From: Sarcina sp. DSM 11001
GTDB taxonomy: Bacteria > Bacillota > Clostridia > Lachnospirales > Lachnospiraceae
Assembly (NCBI RefSeq): GCF_900101015.1
Contig: NZ_FNFZ01000012.1
Location: forward strand, 62,001-126,000
DNA length: 64,000 nucleotides
Reading direction: 5' to 3'
In this document: piece after piece, positions 26,015-34,592 of the stretch
Numbering within the stretch: position 1 is the first letter of the stretch
Layout: the number at the start of each line of letters is the position of its first letter
The notes under the pieces: model-generated
Told to the model about the DNA's origin: nothing
What the model saw: only the letters and a program-made list of their open reading frames with translations
Database searches by the model: none
Translations under genes and position numbers: made by a program

Positions 26015-27160
26015 ATGAGGAAAGTATGCGTAGTGATCACCGCGAGACCGAGTTATTCCAGAATCAAAGGAGCCATGCTCGCCATCAAAAACTCGCCTGA
26101 CATGGAACTGCAGATCGTTGTGGCGGCATCCGCCATGCTCAACCGCTACGGCGACGCTTACAAACAGATCGAAGACGACGGATTCACGATCAACCGCAAG
26201 ATCTTCAGTATTGTAGAGGGTGAAAATCCGGTCGCCATGGTCAAGACCACAGGCCTTGGCATGATCGAGCTCGTGACGGCTTTTGAAGACCTCAAGCCCG
26301 ACGTCGTCGTCACCATCGCCGACCGCTATGAGACCATCGCCACCGCCATCGCGGCCTCCTATTCCAACATCCCCCTGGCCCACATCCAGGGCGGTGAAGT
26401 CACCGGCAACATCGATGAAAAAGTCCGCCACGCCATCACTAAGCTTTCCGACCTCCACCTGGTCGCCAGCGAACTGGCCGCGGAGAGAGTCATCAAGATG
26501 GGCGAAAATCCGAAAAACGTATTTGTCACAGGATGCCCTTCCATCGACCTGGCTAAAAAAGCCATCATGCCCGAGCTCGACTTTGATCCCCTCGAGAGAT
26601 ACGGCGGCAGCGGTGAAAAGAGATTCGCTCCCGAGGATTACTACATCGTCATCCAGCACCCCGTCACCGACGAGAGAGGCCTCGCCCGCAAGCAGGTCAC
26701 CGAGACCCTGGAAGCCATGTACGAACTGGGCAAGCCCACCTACTGGATCTGGCCCAACCCCGACTCCGGTTCCGACGAGACCTCCAAGGGTATCCGTATG
26801 TTCAGAGAAAAATATAAACCTCAGAACATCTGGTTCTTCCGCGACATCCCTTCCAGAGACTTCCTGAAGCTTCTCTACCACAGCAACGGAATCGTCGGCA
26901 ACTCCAGTGTGGCCATCCGCGAATGCTCCTACCTCGGCGTGCCTGCCATCAATGTCGGCAGCCGCCAGTCCGGCCGCGACCGCGCCGAAAACGTGACGGA
27001 CGTCGACTACAACAAGCAGCAGATCCTGGACGCCATCGCGCTCAGAAAGACCCTGCCCCGCGTCCAGAGCACCCTCTACGGAGACGGCAACGCCGGAGTC
27101 AGGATCGCCGAAGTCCTCAGGACCGCCGAACTGACCTATTCCAAGAAGCTCATGTATTAA
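26015..27160 (+). CDS. neuC: UDP-GlcNAc 2-epimerase, hydrolysing (NeuC type)
   Basis: Produces ManNAc (or the 2-epimerised 2,4-diacetamido sugar) plus UDP for the NeuB step. The ATG of MRKVCVVITARPSYSRIKGAM is chosen because AGGAG stands seven bases before it; an ATG 21 bases upstream is in frame. It has 381 residues, a GT-B-like fold. VTIADRYETIATAIAASY, LAHIQGGEVTGNIDEKVRHAITKLSD, VFVTGCPSIDL, QHPVTDE and NSSVAIRECSYLGVPAINVGSRQ are hallmark NeuC motifs. Confidence 0.93.
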   Translation: MRKVCVVITARPSYSRIKGAMLAIKNSPDMELQIVVAASAMLNRYGDAYKQIEDDGFTINRKIFSIVEGENPVAMVKTTGLGMIELVTAFEDLKPDVVVTIADRYETIATAIAASYSNIPLAHIQGGEVTGNIDEKVRHAITKLSDLHLVASELAAERVIKMGENPKNVFVTGCPSIDLAKKAIMPELDFDPLERYGGSGEKRFAPEDYYIVIQHPVTDERGLARKQVTETLEAMYELGKPTYWIWPNPDSGSDETSKGIRMFREKYKPQNIWFFRDIPSRDFLKLLYHSNGIVGNSSVAIRECSYLGVPAINVGSRQSGRDRAENVTDVDYNKQQILDAIALRKTLPRVQSTLYGDGNAGVRIAEVLRTAELTYSKKLMY

Positions 27161-27269
27161 AAACATACAGCAGGCAGAACACCGGTATAAGAGATTCGGT
27201 TATAGGAATACCAGATCCGATTACAGGTGATCCTGTAACGGGAGATAGATATAGGAGACCATACAGAAT

Positions 27270-27977
27270 ATGCGCAAAAAATACCTCGGGGTGATCCCCG
27301 CCCGCGGCGGCTCCAAGGGAGTCCCCAAAAAGAATATCAAAGACATGAACGGGAAGCCCCTGATCGCCTACACGATCGAGGCCGCCCTTAAATCCATGGA
27401 AGACGGAGTCCTCGACCGCCTTGTTGTTTCCACAGACAGCGAAGAGATTGCGGAAATTTCCCGCACCTTCGGAGCTGACGTCCCCTTCATGAGGCCTGAC
27501 TATCTCGGAGCCGACACAGTCAAATCCGTGGACGTCATCCTCCACGCCCTCTCCTTCCTCGAAGAGAGAGGAGAGCACTACGATGCCGTCATCACCCTCC
27601 AGCCCACCTCCCCCATGAGGACCGCTGAGGACCTCACCGGCGGCATCAAAATGTATGACGAGTACGACTGCGATTCCCTTATCGCCGTCTACGAAGACGT
27701 CAAGGCCAACGGCTTCAACTACTACCGCATGGGCGAAAACAACGCCGGCATAGCGGAGCACAGAGAACACAACACAGGCATCCGCCGCCAGGACATGAAG
27801 CCCATGTACATCCGCAACGGCGCCCTCTACATCTCTTCGAACTCCCTGCTCAAAAACAGGAAGCTCATCATCGGCGACATTCCCCTTTTGTATGTCATGC
27901 CCAAAGAGAGATCCGTAGACGTCGACTCCATGCAGGACTTCGAATACGTTGAATGGCTGATGAAAAAGAACAGCTGA
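27270..27977 (+). CDS. neuA: CMP-N-acetylneuraminate (nonulosonate) cytidylyltransferase
   Basis: Activates the nonulosonic acid with CTP. The protein has 235 residues. The CTP-binding loop IPARGGSKGVPKKNI is followed by GKPLIAYTIEAAL, VVSTDSEEIAE and LQPTSPMRTAEDL, and the metal-binding DVDS...DFEYVEWL near the end is typical. AGGAGACC lies upstream. It completes neuB-neuC-neuA; the donor would feed the transferase at 21373. Confidence 0.93.
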   Translation: MRKKYLGVIPARGGSKGVPKKNIKDMNGKPLIAYTIEAALKSMEDGVLDRLVVSTDSEEIAEISRTFGADVPFMRPDYLGADTVKSVDVILHALSFLEERGEHYDAVITLQPTSPMRTAEDLTGGIKMYDEYDCDSLIAVYEDVKANGFNYYRMGENNAGIAEHREHNTGIRRQDMKPMYIRNGALYISSNSLLKNRKLIIGDIPLLYVMPKERSVDVDSMQDFEYVEWLMKKNS

Positions 27978-28075
27978 TATTCAGATCAGGAAAAGCATTG
28001 AATCAGGAAAAATCGCAGAACCAGTAATAATCTCAGAAACAGGAAGAAATGGCAGAATCAGGAAAATCAGTTAAA
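27978..28075 (+). repeat. AATCAGGAAAA repeats at the neuA/wzx junction
   Basis: Four copies of (A/G)ATCAGGAAAA, plus CAGGAAGAAATGG, run from the neuA stop into the first codons of the following flippase gene, so the start region of that protein (ESGKSVKSG) is itself repeat-derived. Confidence 0.65.
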
Positions 28076-29467
28076 TCCGGAGTGGTGATCCGGGCAGGAA
28101 TCTGGTACACAATGAGTTCCTTCATGACAAAGGGAATCTCATTTTTATCGACACCGGTCTTTACCAGGCTGCTGAGCAGCAACGACTACGGTGAATTCAG
28201 TAACTTTGTGGCCTGGGCGGGCATCGTTGTCATCGTGGCGACCATGGACATGCACGCCACAGTCAACAGGGCGAGATACGACTACGAAAACCTGGACGGC
28301 TACCTGTCCTCCGTGGCGATCTGCGGCACGGTCGTGACGACCATCCTCTGGGGGATCGTCCAGCTCTTCCCCGCCTTTTTCACAAAGTTCTTCTCCATGG
28401 AGATGCCCTATATCAACATCCTCTTTATCACCACCATGGTTTCGCCGGCCCTGACCCTGCTCCAGGCCAAAAACAGGATCAACTACAGGTACAAGACCTA
28501 CGTAGCCCTGTCCTTCGGCTCTGCCCTCCTGGCGACCGGCGTCTCTCTCATCCTGGTCCTCCTCATGAAGAACCAGCTGGCGGGCCGCATCATCGGCCAC
28601 TACGGGACGGTTTTCCTGATCGACCTCTGCGTCTACATCTACATCCTGTACAAGGGCAGACAGGTCAGATGGGACCAGTGCAAGTACGCCCTTTTGATCT
28701 GCATCCCCATGATCCCCCACCTGCTGAGCAAATACATCCTCAACCAGTCTGACAGGATCATGATCAAACAGTTCTGCGGAGCCTCCGACACAGCCTTCTA
28801 CAGCCTCGCCTACAGCTGCGCCATGATCCCGATCATGCTCGGCACAGCGACCAACGTCGCCTGGAGCCCCTGGTCGAGCGAACAGATCTACAAGAGCAAA
28901 TTTGAGACCGTCCGCAAGGCGTCCTACTACTACATCCTCGGATTCTACCTCATCGTCCTGGCCATGTTCCTGCTGGGCCCTGAAGTGATCTTTATCATGG
29001 GTGGAAAAAAATACGCCAGCGCTCTCTACGTAATGCCGCCCGTCGTCATGGGCGCCGCCTTCCAGTTCCTCTACAACTTATACGTGGCTCTGGAACAGTT
29101 TGCCAAAAAGACAGTCGGCATGGCCTTCGGCACCGCCGCGGCAGCCCTGATCAACATAGTCCTCAACTTCATCCTCATCCCGAGGTACGGATATATCGCA
29201 GCAGCCTATACCACCCTTTTCGGCTACATGTGCCTGCTCATCATCCACTTCTTCCTCGCCAGGAGGACCGGCTATGTACAGGCCTATGACACCAGATTTG
29301 TCTTTGGTTCCGTCGCGGCCCTGTTCGTCATCATGCTTGCCGTACTCATGATGTATTCGCTCACCCCCCTGATCCGGTACGTGATCGTTGCCGTCCTGGG
29401 AGTTGGCGGCTGCACATTTATTTACAAAAATCTTGATTTTATCAAAAATATCATGAAGAAACGCTGA
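28049..29467 (+). CDS. wzx: Second Wzx-type flippase
   Basis: A 472-residue polytopic MOP-family exporter. VIRAGIWYTMSSFMTKGISFLSTP then FTRLLSSNDYGEFSNFVAW is the canonical start; YILNQSDRIMIKQFCGASD and ISI-like helices continue to the C-terminus. AGGAAG precedes the ATG. It closes the nonulosonate gene run, so it probably exports the repeat unit built there. The flippase at 5421 differs clearly in sequence, so the two likely serve different substrates. Confidence 0.93.
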   Translation: MAESGKSVKSGVVIRAGIWYTMSSFMTKGISFLSTPVFTRLLSSNDYGEFSNFVAWAGIVVIVATMDMHATVNRARYDYENLDGYLSSVAICGTVVTTILWGIVQLFPAFFTKFFSMEMPYINILFITTMVSPALTLLQAKNRINYRYKTYVALSFGSALLATGVSLILVLLMKNQLAGRIIGHYGTVFLIDLCVYIYILYKGRQVRWDQCKYALLICIPMIPHLLSKYILNQSDRIMIKQFCGASDTAFYSLAYSCAMIPIMLGTATNVAWSPWSSEQIYKSKFETVRKASYYYILGFYLIVLAMFLLGPEVIFIMGGKKYASALYVMPPVVMGAAFQFLYNLYVALEQFAKKTVGMAFGTAAAALINIVLNFILIPRYGYIAAAYTTLFGYMCLLIIHFFLARRTGYVQAYDTRFVFGSVAALFVIMLAVLMMYSLTPLIRYVIVAVLGVGGCTFIYKNLDFIKNIMKKR

Positions 29468-29539
29468 TTATTTACTTGAAGACTGATTATGTATTTGAAG
29501 ACTGATTATGTACTTGAAGATTGATTATTTACTTGAAGA
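29464..29539 (+). repeat. 19-bp tandem repeat, four copies, starting at a stop codon
   Basis: Four contiguous 19-bp units of CTGATTATKTACTTGAAGA run 29464-29539. The first unit contains the flippase TGA stop. Units differ at only one to three positions. Confidence 0.95.
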
Positions 29540-29575
29540 AGCTGCTTCAAGGACACGATGTAAGGAGACCAACGC

Positions 29576-30763
29576 ATGAAGTCTGGAAAGACAAGTAGCA
29601 AGTTAAGATATAAAGGCAAAAAAGTCCTCCTGCTCGACGGGTACGGACGGCAGATCCCCAGCCTTCTGCACCAGCTGCATGAGCTCGGCTGTAAAGTCAC
29701 CACCATGTGCGAATCCAGACTGGACGTCGGTTTTACTTCCAGATACCCGTCCAGGAGGATCGTGGTCCACGGGATCCGGGAAGATGTCGACATCTACCGC
29801 CAGGCGATCGAAAAGGAGCTCGAGAACGGCTACGACGTGCTTTTCCCCATCCTGGAGAAATCCACGGATATCTGTACCGACGGGAAGATCAGCGCCCTCT
29901 ACCCTGAGCTCAAGATCATCGCGGCTCCCCGTGAAGCCTTCCTCAAGGCCTACGACAAACAGCAGACCATGACAGCCTGCATGAAGAACGGCATTCCCTG
30001 CCCCATCACCAAAATGGACGATGAGACCATGGACGATTTCCTCTCCAGAGTCTCCTTCCCCCTCGCCGCCAAGCCCAGAAAGGGCAGCGGCTCCGCAGGC
30101 TTTAAAAAGATCCACACCAGGGAGGAGCTGGACCAGTACATCGCCGACGGCGATATCGTCCCGGAGGAATACGTCATCCAGGAGTTCATCCCCCAGGACA
30201 AATACATGTGCAACTGCTATGTCATGATGGACGACCAGCAGAATCCCATGTATTCCCTGGCCCTCAAGACCTACCGCTGGTACCCCGTGGATGGAGGCCC
30301 CGGCTGCTTTGCCAGGACCGTGGACCAGCCCGAAGTGACCGAAAACGCCGTCAAGCTCTTCAAAGCTCTCGGCTGGAGCGGCTTCGGCCAGGTCAGCTTC
30401 ATGATGGATTCCAGGGACAATACTCCCAAGGTCACCGAGATCAACGGACGCATCTCCGCCGGCATCAAGATCATGGAATATGCCGGCTGCACCCCTGTCC
30501 TCTACATGCTCGAGAGAGCCTACGGCCGCAGGATGAAGCCCAAAAAGGACGGCATCCGCCAGGGACTGGGCCTCAGATACTTCCACACCGACATTCTGTG
30601 GCTTCTCAAATCCCCCGACCGCTTCCACGCTGACCCGAACTGGTTCGATTTCAGGAAGAACATTGACTACATCTTCTCCTGGTCCGACCCGCTCCCCTTC
30701 TTCAGCTACGCGATCGAACACGCCGCGACCTACCGCAAGGACATGGCCAAGAGAAAACACTGA
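29576..30763 (+). CDS. ATP-grasp ligase, carbamoyl-phosphate-synthase-like
   Basis: A 395-residue protein with an N-terminal Rossmann-like region (KKVLLLDGYGRQIPSLL) and a central ATP-grasp fold: FPLAAKPRKGSGSAGFKKI, VIQEFIPQDKYMC, and the metal-binding end PKVTEINGRISAGIKIMEYAG. Such enzymes activate a carboxylate as acyl-phosphate and join it to an amine or another nucleophile. AGGAGACC lies before the ATG. As the first gene of the carboxylate module, it is a candidate for attaching an acid to a sugar or amino acid. Substrate unknown. Confidence 0.85.
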   Translation: MKSGKTSSKLRYKGKKVLLLDGYGRQIPSLLHQLHELGCKVTTMCESRLDVGFTSRYPSRRIVVHGIREDVDIYRQAIEKELENGYDVLFPILEKSTDICTDGKISALYPELKIIAAPREAFLKAYDKQQTMTACMKNGIPCPITKMDDETMDDFLSRVSFPLAAKPRKGSGSAGFKKIHTREELDQYIADGDIVPEEYVIQEFIPQDKYMCNCYVMMDDQQNPMYSLALKTYRWYPVDGGPGCFARTVDQPEVTENAVKLFKALGWSGFGQVSFMMDSRDNTPKVTEINGRISAGIKIMEYAGCTPVLYMLERAYGRRMKPKKDGIRQGLGLRYFHTDILWLLKSPDRFHADPNWFDFRKNIDYIFSWSDPLPFFSYAIEHAATYRKDMAKRKH

Positions 30764-30795
30764 TAGAGAATACTCTCAACCCCCGGAGGAATTAA

Positions 30796-32130
30796 GTGAA
30801 TAAATCGATAGAATTTCTGAAAGCAATAGACACAGTCTGGAATACCCCTGTACCCGCAGAGGTCATGGAGAGAGCGAAGAGGAGCCTTCTGGACTATCTG
30901 GCCGTCACCTGTGCCGGCGCGAAGTTCCAGCAGGAAAAACTGGACCGCTATTTCGACTTTGCCATGCCTGAAGGAGGAAAATTCAGGGCGATCGGAACCT
31001 CCAGGGACCTGGTTCTCAAAGAAGCCGTCTTCCTGAACGGCCTCAACGGCCATGCGCTCGACTTCGATGACGGCACCAACAGCGGCATCATCCACCTGGG
31101 AAGCCCCATTTTCTCCCTTCTCATCCCCCTCTCCCAGAGATACGGAATCGGGATGGAAGAGATGCTCAGAGCCGCCATCACGGGCTACGAAGCCTCCTAC
31201 ACGATGGCTGTCTCCATCCAGCCCGGCCACAAGGCCATGGGCTATCACGCCACCGGGACCTGCGGGACCCTGGGCGCCTCCCTGGCAGCCTCCTACATGC
31301 TCGGCTTCTCAGAAGAAGAGAGATTCCAGACCTTTGCCTCCGCCTGCGTCGCAGCAAGCGGCATGCTCAAGGTCCTGGACGACGGGAGCGAACTCAAGCC
31401 CTACAATGTAGCCAAGACTGCGCTTCTCGCCCTCACCGCCCTCCAGCTCGGGAAATCAGGCTTCAAAGGCCATCCCGATCCCCTCGGAGGCCGCGGCTTC
31501 CTCAAGATGATGACCGGCAGAGAAGACATAGAGCTCAAGCCCATCTTCCTGAACGGCACCTACGCCATCATGAAGAGCTACACCAAGCCCTACGCCTCCT
31601 GCCGCTACACCCACCCTTCCGTCGAGGCGGCGATCCACCTCCGCGACAAGGTAAAACCCGAAGAAGTCGAAGCCATCGAGATCAGCACCTATGACCTTGC
31701 TGTCTCCGGCCACGACCACACAGAGATCCCCGGAAGCTATTCCGCTAAGATGAGCATCCCCTACGCCACAGCCGCCGGACTCCTCTATGGAAAGGCGGGA
31801 CTCCAGGAGTTCACAGAGGAAGCCGTCCGCGGAGACCGGATCCTGAACCTCACCGGCAAGATCAAAGTCACCGCCGATGACAGCCTGAGCGAGGTCTTCC
31901 CCGCCATCCAGGCCGCCATCGTCAAGATCCATACACCGGAAGGTGAATTCACGGAGCGCGTGGATTTCCCCAAGGGAGAACCGGAAAATCCCCTTACCGA
32001 AGAGGAATTCAGAGACCGCTACGATGGCCTGATGGCCTATGCCGGCGTGGATCCGTCCGTGAGTGCCGGAATCTACACCACTGTCCACAACGAAAACGCC
32101 ACTGCTGACAGCCTGGTGAAAGACCTGTAA
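30796..32130 (+). CDS. MmgE/PrpD family protein
   Basis: A 444-residue member of the 2-methylcitrate dehydratase / cis-aconitate decarboxylase superfamily. Seen: LLDYLAVTCAGA, FLNGLNGHALDFDDGTNSG, HLGSP, GYHATGTCGTLGASLAASY and KPYASCRYTHPSVEA, all in family order. The start is a GTG with CCGGAGGAA upstream. Members dehydrate or decarboxylate tricarboxylic or 2-hydroxy acids. The neighbouring CitE-like and fumarase-like genes suggest a shared carboxylate pathway. The specific reaction is unknown. Confidence 0.9.
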   Translation: MNKSIEFLKAIDTVWNTPVPAEVMERAKRSLLDYLAVTCAGAKFQQEKLDRYFDFAMPEGGKFRAIGTSRDLVLKEAVFLNGLNGHALDFDDGTNSGIIHLGSPIFSLLIPLSQRYGIGMEEMLRAAITGYEASYTMAVSIQPGHKAMGYHATGTCGTLGASLAASYMLGFSEEERFQTFASACVAASGMLKVLDDGSELKPYNVAKTALLALTALQLGKSGFKGHPDPLGGRGFLKMMTGREDIELKPIFLNGTYAIMKSYTKPYASCRYTHPSVEAAIHLRDKVKPEEVEAIEISTYDLAVSGHDHTEIPGSYSAKMSIPYATAAGLLYGKAGLQEFTEEAVRGDRILNLTGKIKVTADDSLSEVFPAIQAAIVKIHTPEGEFTERVDFPKGEPENPLTEEEFRDRYDGLMAYAGVDPSVSAGIYTTVHNENATADSLVKDL

Positions 32131-32248
32131 GAGTTGCACGGGTGATTTTCTGCCCTCCGTGGCACTCTGTCGCCAGACTTTTCCGCAGCACGGGTGATCC
32201 CCAGTCAATGCTATTGCTATGAAACAGAAAAAATAGAAAGAAGAGACT

Positions 32249-33232
32249 ATGGAAAAAGTAAAACTGATCCTGGGCACCATGACCTTTGGAGAATCCGTCT
32301 TTAACCCTCAGGCAGGAGAATTTATCAACGCTTTTCTGGACGCAGGCTATGAAGAACTGGACACCGCCTATGTCTACAACGACGGTACCTGCGAGCGGCT
32401 CCTCGGGGAAGTGCTTCCCGGTCTCGGGCGCCCCTACAGGATCGCCACCAAGGTCAACCCCCGGATCAGCGGCAGGCTGGACGGCGAAGCAGCCTACAAA
32501 CAGGTGAATGAATCCCTCGAAAGGATGAACCTCCCTTCCGTAGATACTGTCTACCTGCACTTCCCGGACCCCAAAACCCCTGTGGAGAGTGTTCTGGAAG
32601 CCATGGCGGACCTCCACAGACAGGGCAAATATAAAGAATTGGGTCTCTCCAATTTCCCCGCCTGGATGATCACGGACGTCTGGCACATCTGCGACAGCCG
32701 CGGCTGGGTAAAGCCCACCGTCTTCCAGGGCATCTACAACCCCCTGACCCGCAAAGCCGAGACAGAGCTGAACGCCTGCCTCAACCATTTCGGCATGCGC
32801 TTCTACGCCTACAACCCTCTGGCGGGCGGACTTCTCACCGGCCGCTACGGCGCCTTTGAGGACGATCCGACCGACGGCCGCTTTACCCACAGGCCCAACT
32901 ACCAGAAGCGCTACTGGAAGAAGAGCTTCTTTGAAGCCGTGGACCTCATCCGCAAAGCCGGAGAGAAATACGGCATCAACACCATTGAAGCTACCTACCG
33001 CTGGCTCGCCTTCCATTCCATGCTGGATGGAAGCCGCGGCGACGCCATCCTCATCGGCGCCTCAAAGCTCGGTCACTTGCAGCAGAACATGGATACCCTG
33101 AAAGCAGGTCCTCTTCCCGAGGAAATGGTACAGACGTTTGAACAGGCCTGGGCAGTCACAAAGGCGGACAGCCCGGAATACTTTACCCTGTACACAGGTC
33201 AGGTTCCTGCTCCACCGATAAAAATAAAGTAA
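32249..33232 (+). CDS. Aldo/keto reductase (AKR7-like)
   Basis: NADPH-dependent reductase of 327 residues. ILGTMTFGESVFNP and LDTAYVYNDG give the catalytic D38 and Y43; the Lys is in IATKVNP and the His in VYLHFPDP. YNPLTRKAETEL and YNPLAGGLLTGRY match the aflatoxin-aldehyde/succinic-semialdehyde reductase branch. It could reduce the aldehyde made by the decarboxylase encoded next. AGAAGAGAC lies upstream. Aldehyde substrate is inference. Confidence 0.92.
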   Translation: MEKVKLILGTMTFGESVFNPQAGEFINAFLDAGYEELDTAYVYNDGTCERLLGEVLPGLGRPYRIATKVNPRISGRLDGEAAYKQVNESLERMNLPSVDTVYLHFPDPKTPVESVLEAMADLHRQGKYKELGLSNFPAWMITDVWHICDSRGWVKPTVFQGIYNPLTRKAETELNACLNHFGMRFYAYNPLAGGLLTGRYGAFEDDPTDGRFTHRPNYQKRYWKKSFFEAVDLIRKAGEKYGINTIEATYRWLAFHSMLDGSRGDAILIGASKLGHLQQNMDTLKAGPLPEEMVQTFEQAWAVTKADSPEYFTLYTGQVPAPPIKIK

Positions 33233-33321
33233 AATATATACATTATGTATTTAAGCGTCAGGCACGTGATAATACTTCCGAAAAAAGTTATGATCACATT
33301 CGAAAAGGAGATATGTGACTG

Positions 33322-34467
33322 ATGTTAGATCAGAAAAGAGTGTTTGAAATATTAGGCGAAAACGGCATCACCTTCTTCACCGGCGTACCGGATTCCTATC
33401 TGAACGGTTTCTGCAACTACGCCCTTGCCCATAACCCCGACAGGAACATCATCGCCGCCAACGAGGGAAACGCCGTCGGCATCGCCTCCGGCCACTACTT
33501 CGCCACAAAGGAGATTCCGCTTGTCTATATGCAGAACAGCGGCCAGGGAAATACCATCAATCCCCTTGCCTCGCTGGCTGACCCCAATGTCTACGCTGTC
33601 CCCATGCTCCTGCTCATCGGCTGGAGGGGCCAGGGAAATACCGAGCCCAACCACCCCCAGCACAAGCTTCAGGGGGAGATCACTGCGAAGCTCCTGGATG
33701 TGATGCACATCCCTTATTCAATCCTGACTGATGACATTGAGGAGTTCGGACAGGCGATTGAAAAAGCTGTGCGATACTGTGCAGAAAACAGGGCTCCCTA
33801 CGGCCTCATCGCCCCCAAGGGAGTTATGGCGGCCTCCGAAAAAGCCAATGACGTCGATTCCACATTTCCCATGAGCCGGGAAGAGGCGATAGAAGTCATT
33901 CTGGACCACATGCCGGAGGACACTATCTATACCGCGACCACCGGCCGCGCCACACGCGAACTCTTTTTCCTGCGCGAAAAACGCGGGGAGACCAAGGCCC
34001 GGGACTTCCTGAATGTCGGCTCCATGGGTCATGCCTCCTCGGTCGCCCTGGGTATCGCACTTGAAAAGCCTGACAGGCATGTCGTTGCTCTGGACGGGGA
34101 CTCCGCCGCTATCATGCACATGGGCGCCATGACCATGGTCAGCAAGCTGGAGGCACCGAAGTTCATGCACGTCATCCTCAATAACGGCGCCCACGAATCC
34201 GTCGGCGGCCAGCCCTCTGCCGGCTACCTCCTCGAATTCACAAAGATCGCGGAAGCCTGCGGCTACACCACTGTCGGGCATGCCGTGACCACAGAGGAAG
34301 AACTGATCGAGGCCATAGAGCAGCTCAAAAACTGTGGAAAGGCCTCCTTCATCGACTGCCGCATCCACAAGGGCCTGAACAGCAAGCTTCCCCCGATCGT
34401 CTTTGACCACAGGGAAGCCATCGACGCCCTGATCAATGATCTGAATCCCGGTTTAACCCTTGAGTAA
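33322..34467 (+). CDS. ThDP-dependent phosphonopyruvate/sulfopyruvate decarboxylase-like enzyme
   Basis: A 381-residue single-chain enzyme. GVPDSYLNGFCNYA, ANEGNAVGIASGHYFAT (catalytic Glu), VYMQNSGQGNTINPLASLADP and LLLIGWRGQ match AepY-type decarboxylases closely. The ThDP/Mg site is ALDGDSAAIMHMG...NNGAHESVGGQPS. AepY makes phosphonoacetaldehyde, but no PEP mutase, phosphonate transaminase or other phosphonate gene is in the window, so the substrate may be a different 3-substituted pyruvate. AAAAGGAGATATG precedes the start. Confidence 0.88.
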   Translation: MLDQKRVFEILGENGITFFTGVPDSYLNGFCNYALAHNPDRNIIAANEGNAVGIASGHYFATKEIPLVYMQNSGQGNTINPLASLADPNVYAVPMLLLIGWRGQGNTEPNHPQHKLQGEITAKLLDVMHIPYSILTDDIEEFGQAIEKAVRYCAENRAPYGLIAPKGVMAASEKANDVDSTFPMSREEAIEVILDHMPEDTIYTATTGRATRELFFLREKRGETKARDFLNVGSMGHASSVALGIALEKPDRHVVALDGDSAAIMHMGAMTMVSKLEAPKFMHVILNNGAHESVGGQPSAGYLLEFTKIAEACGYTTVGHAVTTEEELIEAIEQLKNCGKASFIDCRIHKGLNSKLPPIVFDHREAIDALINDLNPGLTLE

Positions 34468-34592
34468 CCATTGCCCTGACAGATTGTAAGGAAGATTCAG
34501 CCAAAGTCCGGAAAGAGTTCCCCGGGTGGAATCCAGAATGAGGATCCAGAACGTGATCCCGGAATCAGAATCATAGAACAGAGAGATTGCAG

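Noticed and set aside
25919-27166. 415-codon reverse-strand frame opposite neuC
   Set aside because: Antisense shadow with Asp/Gly/Val-rich composition typical of codon-bias mirrors.
29603-30760. 385-codon reverse-strand frame matching the ATP-grasp gene almost end to end
   Set aside because: Same bias effect; no start signal and no recognisable domain.
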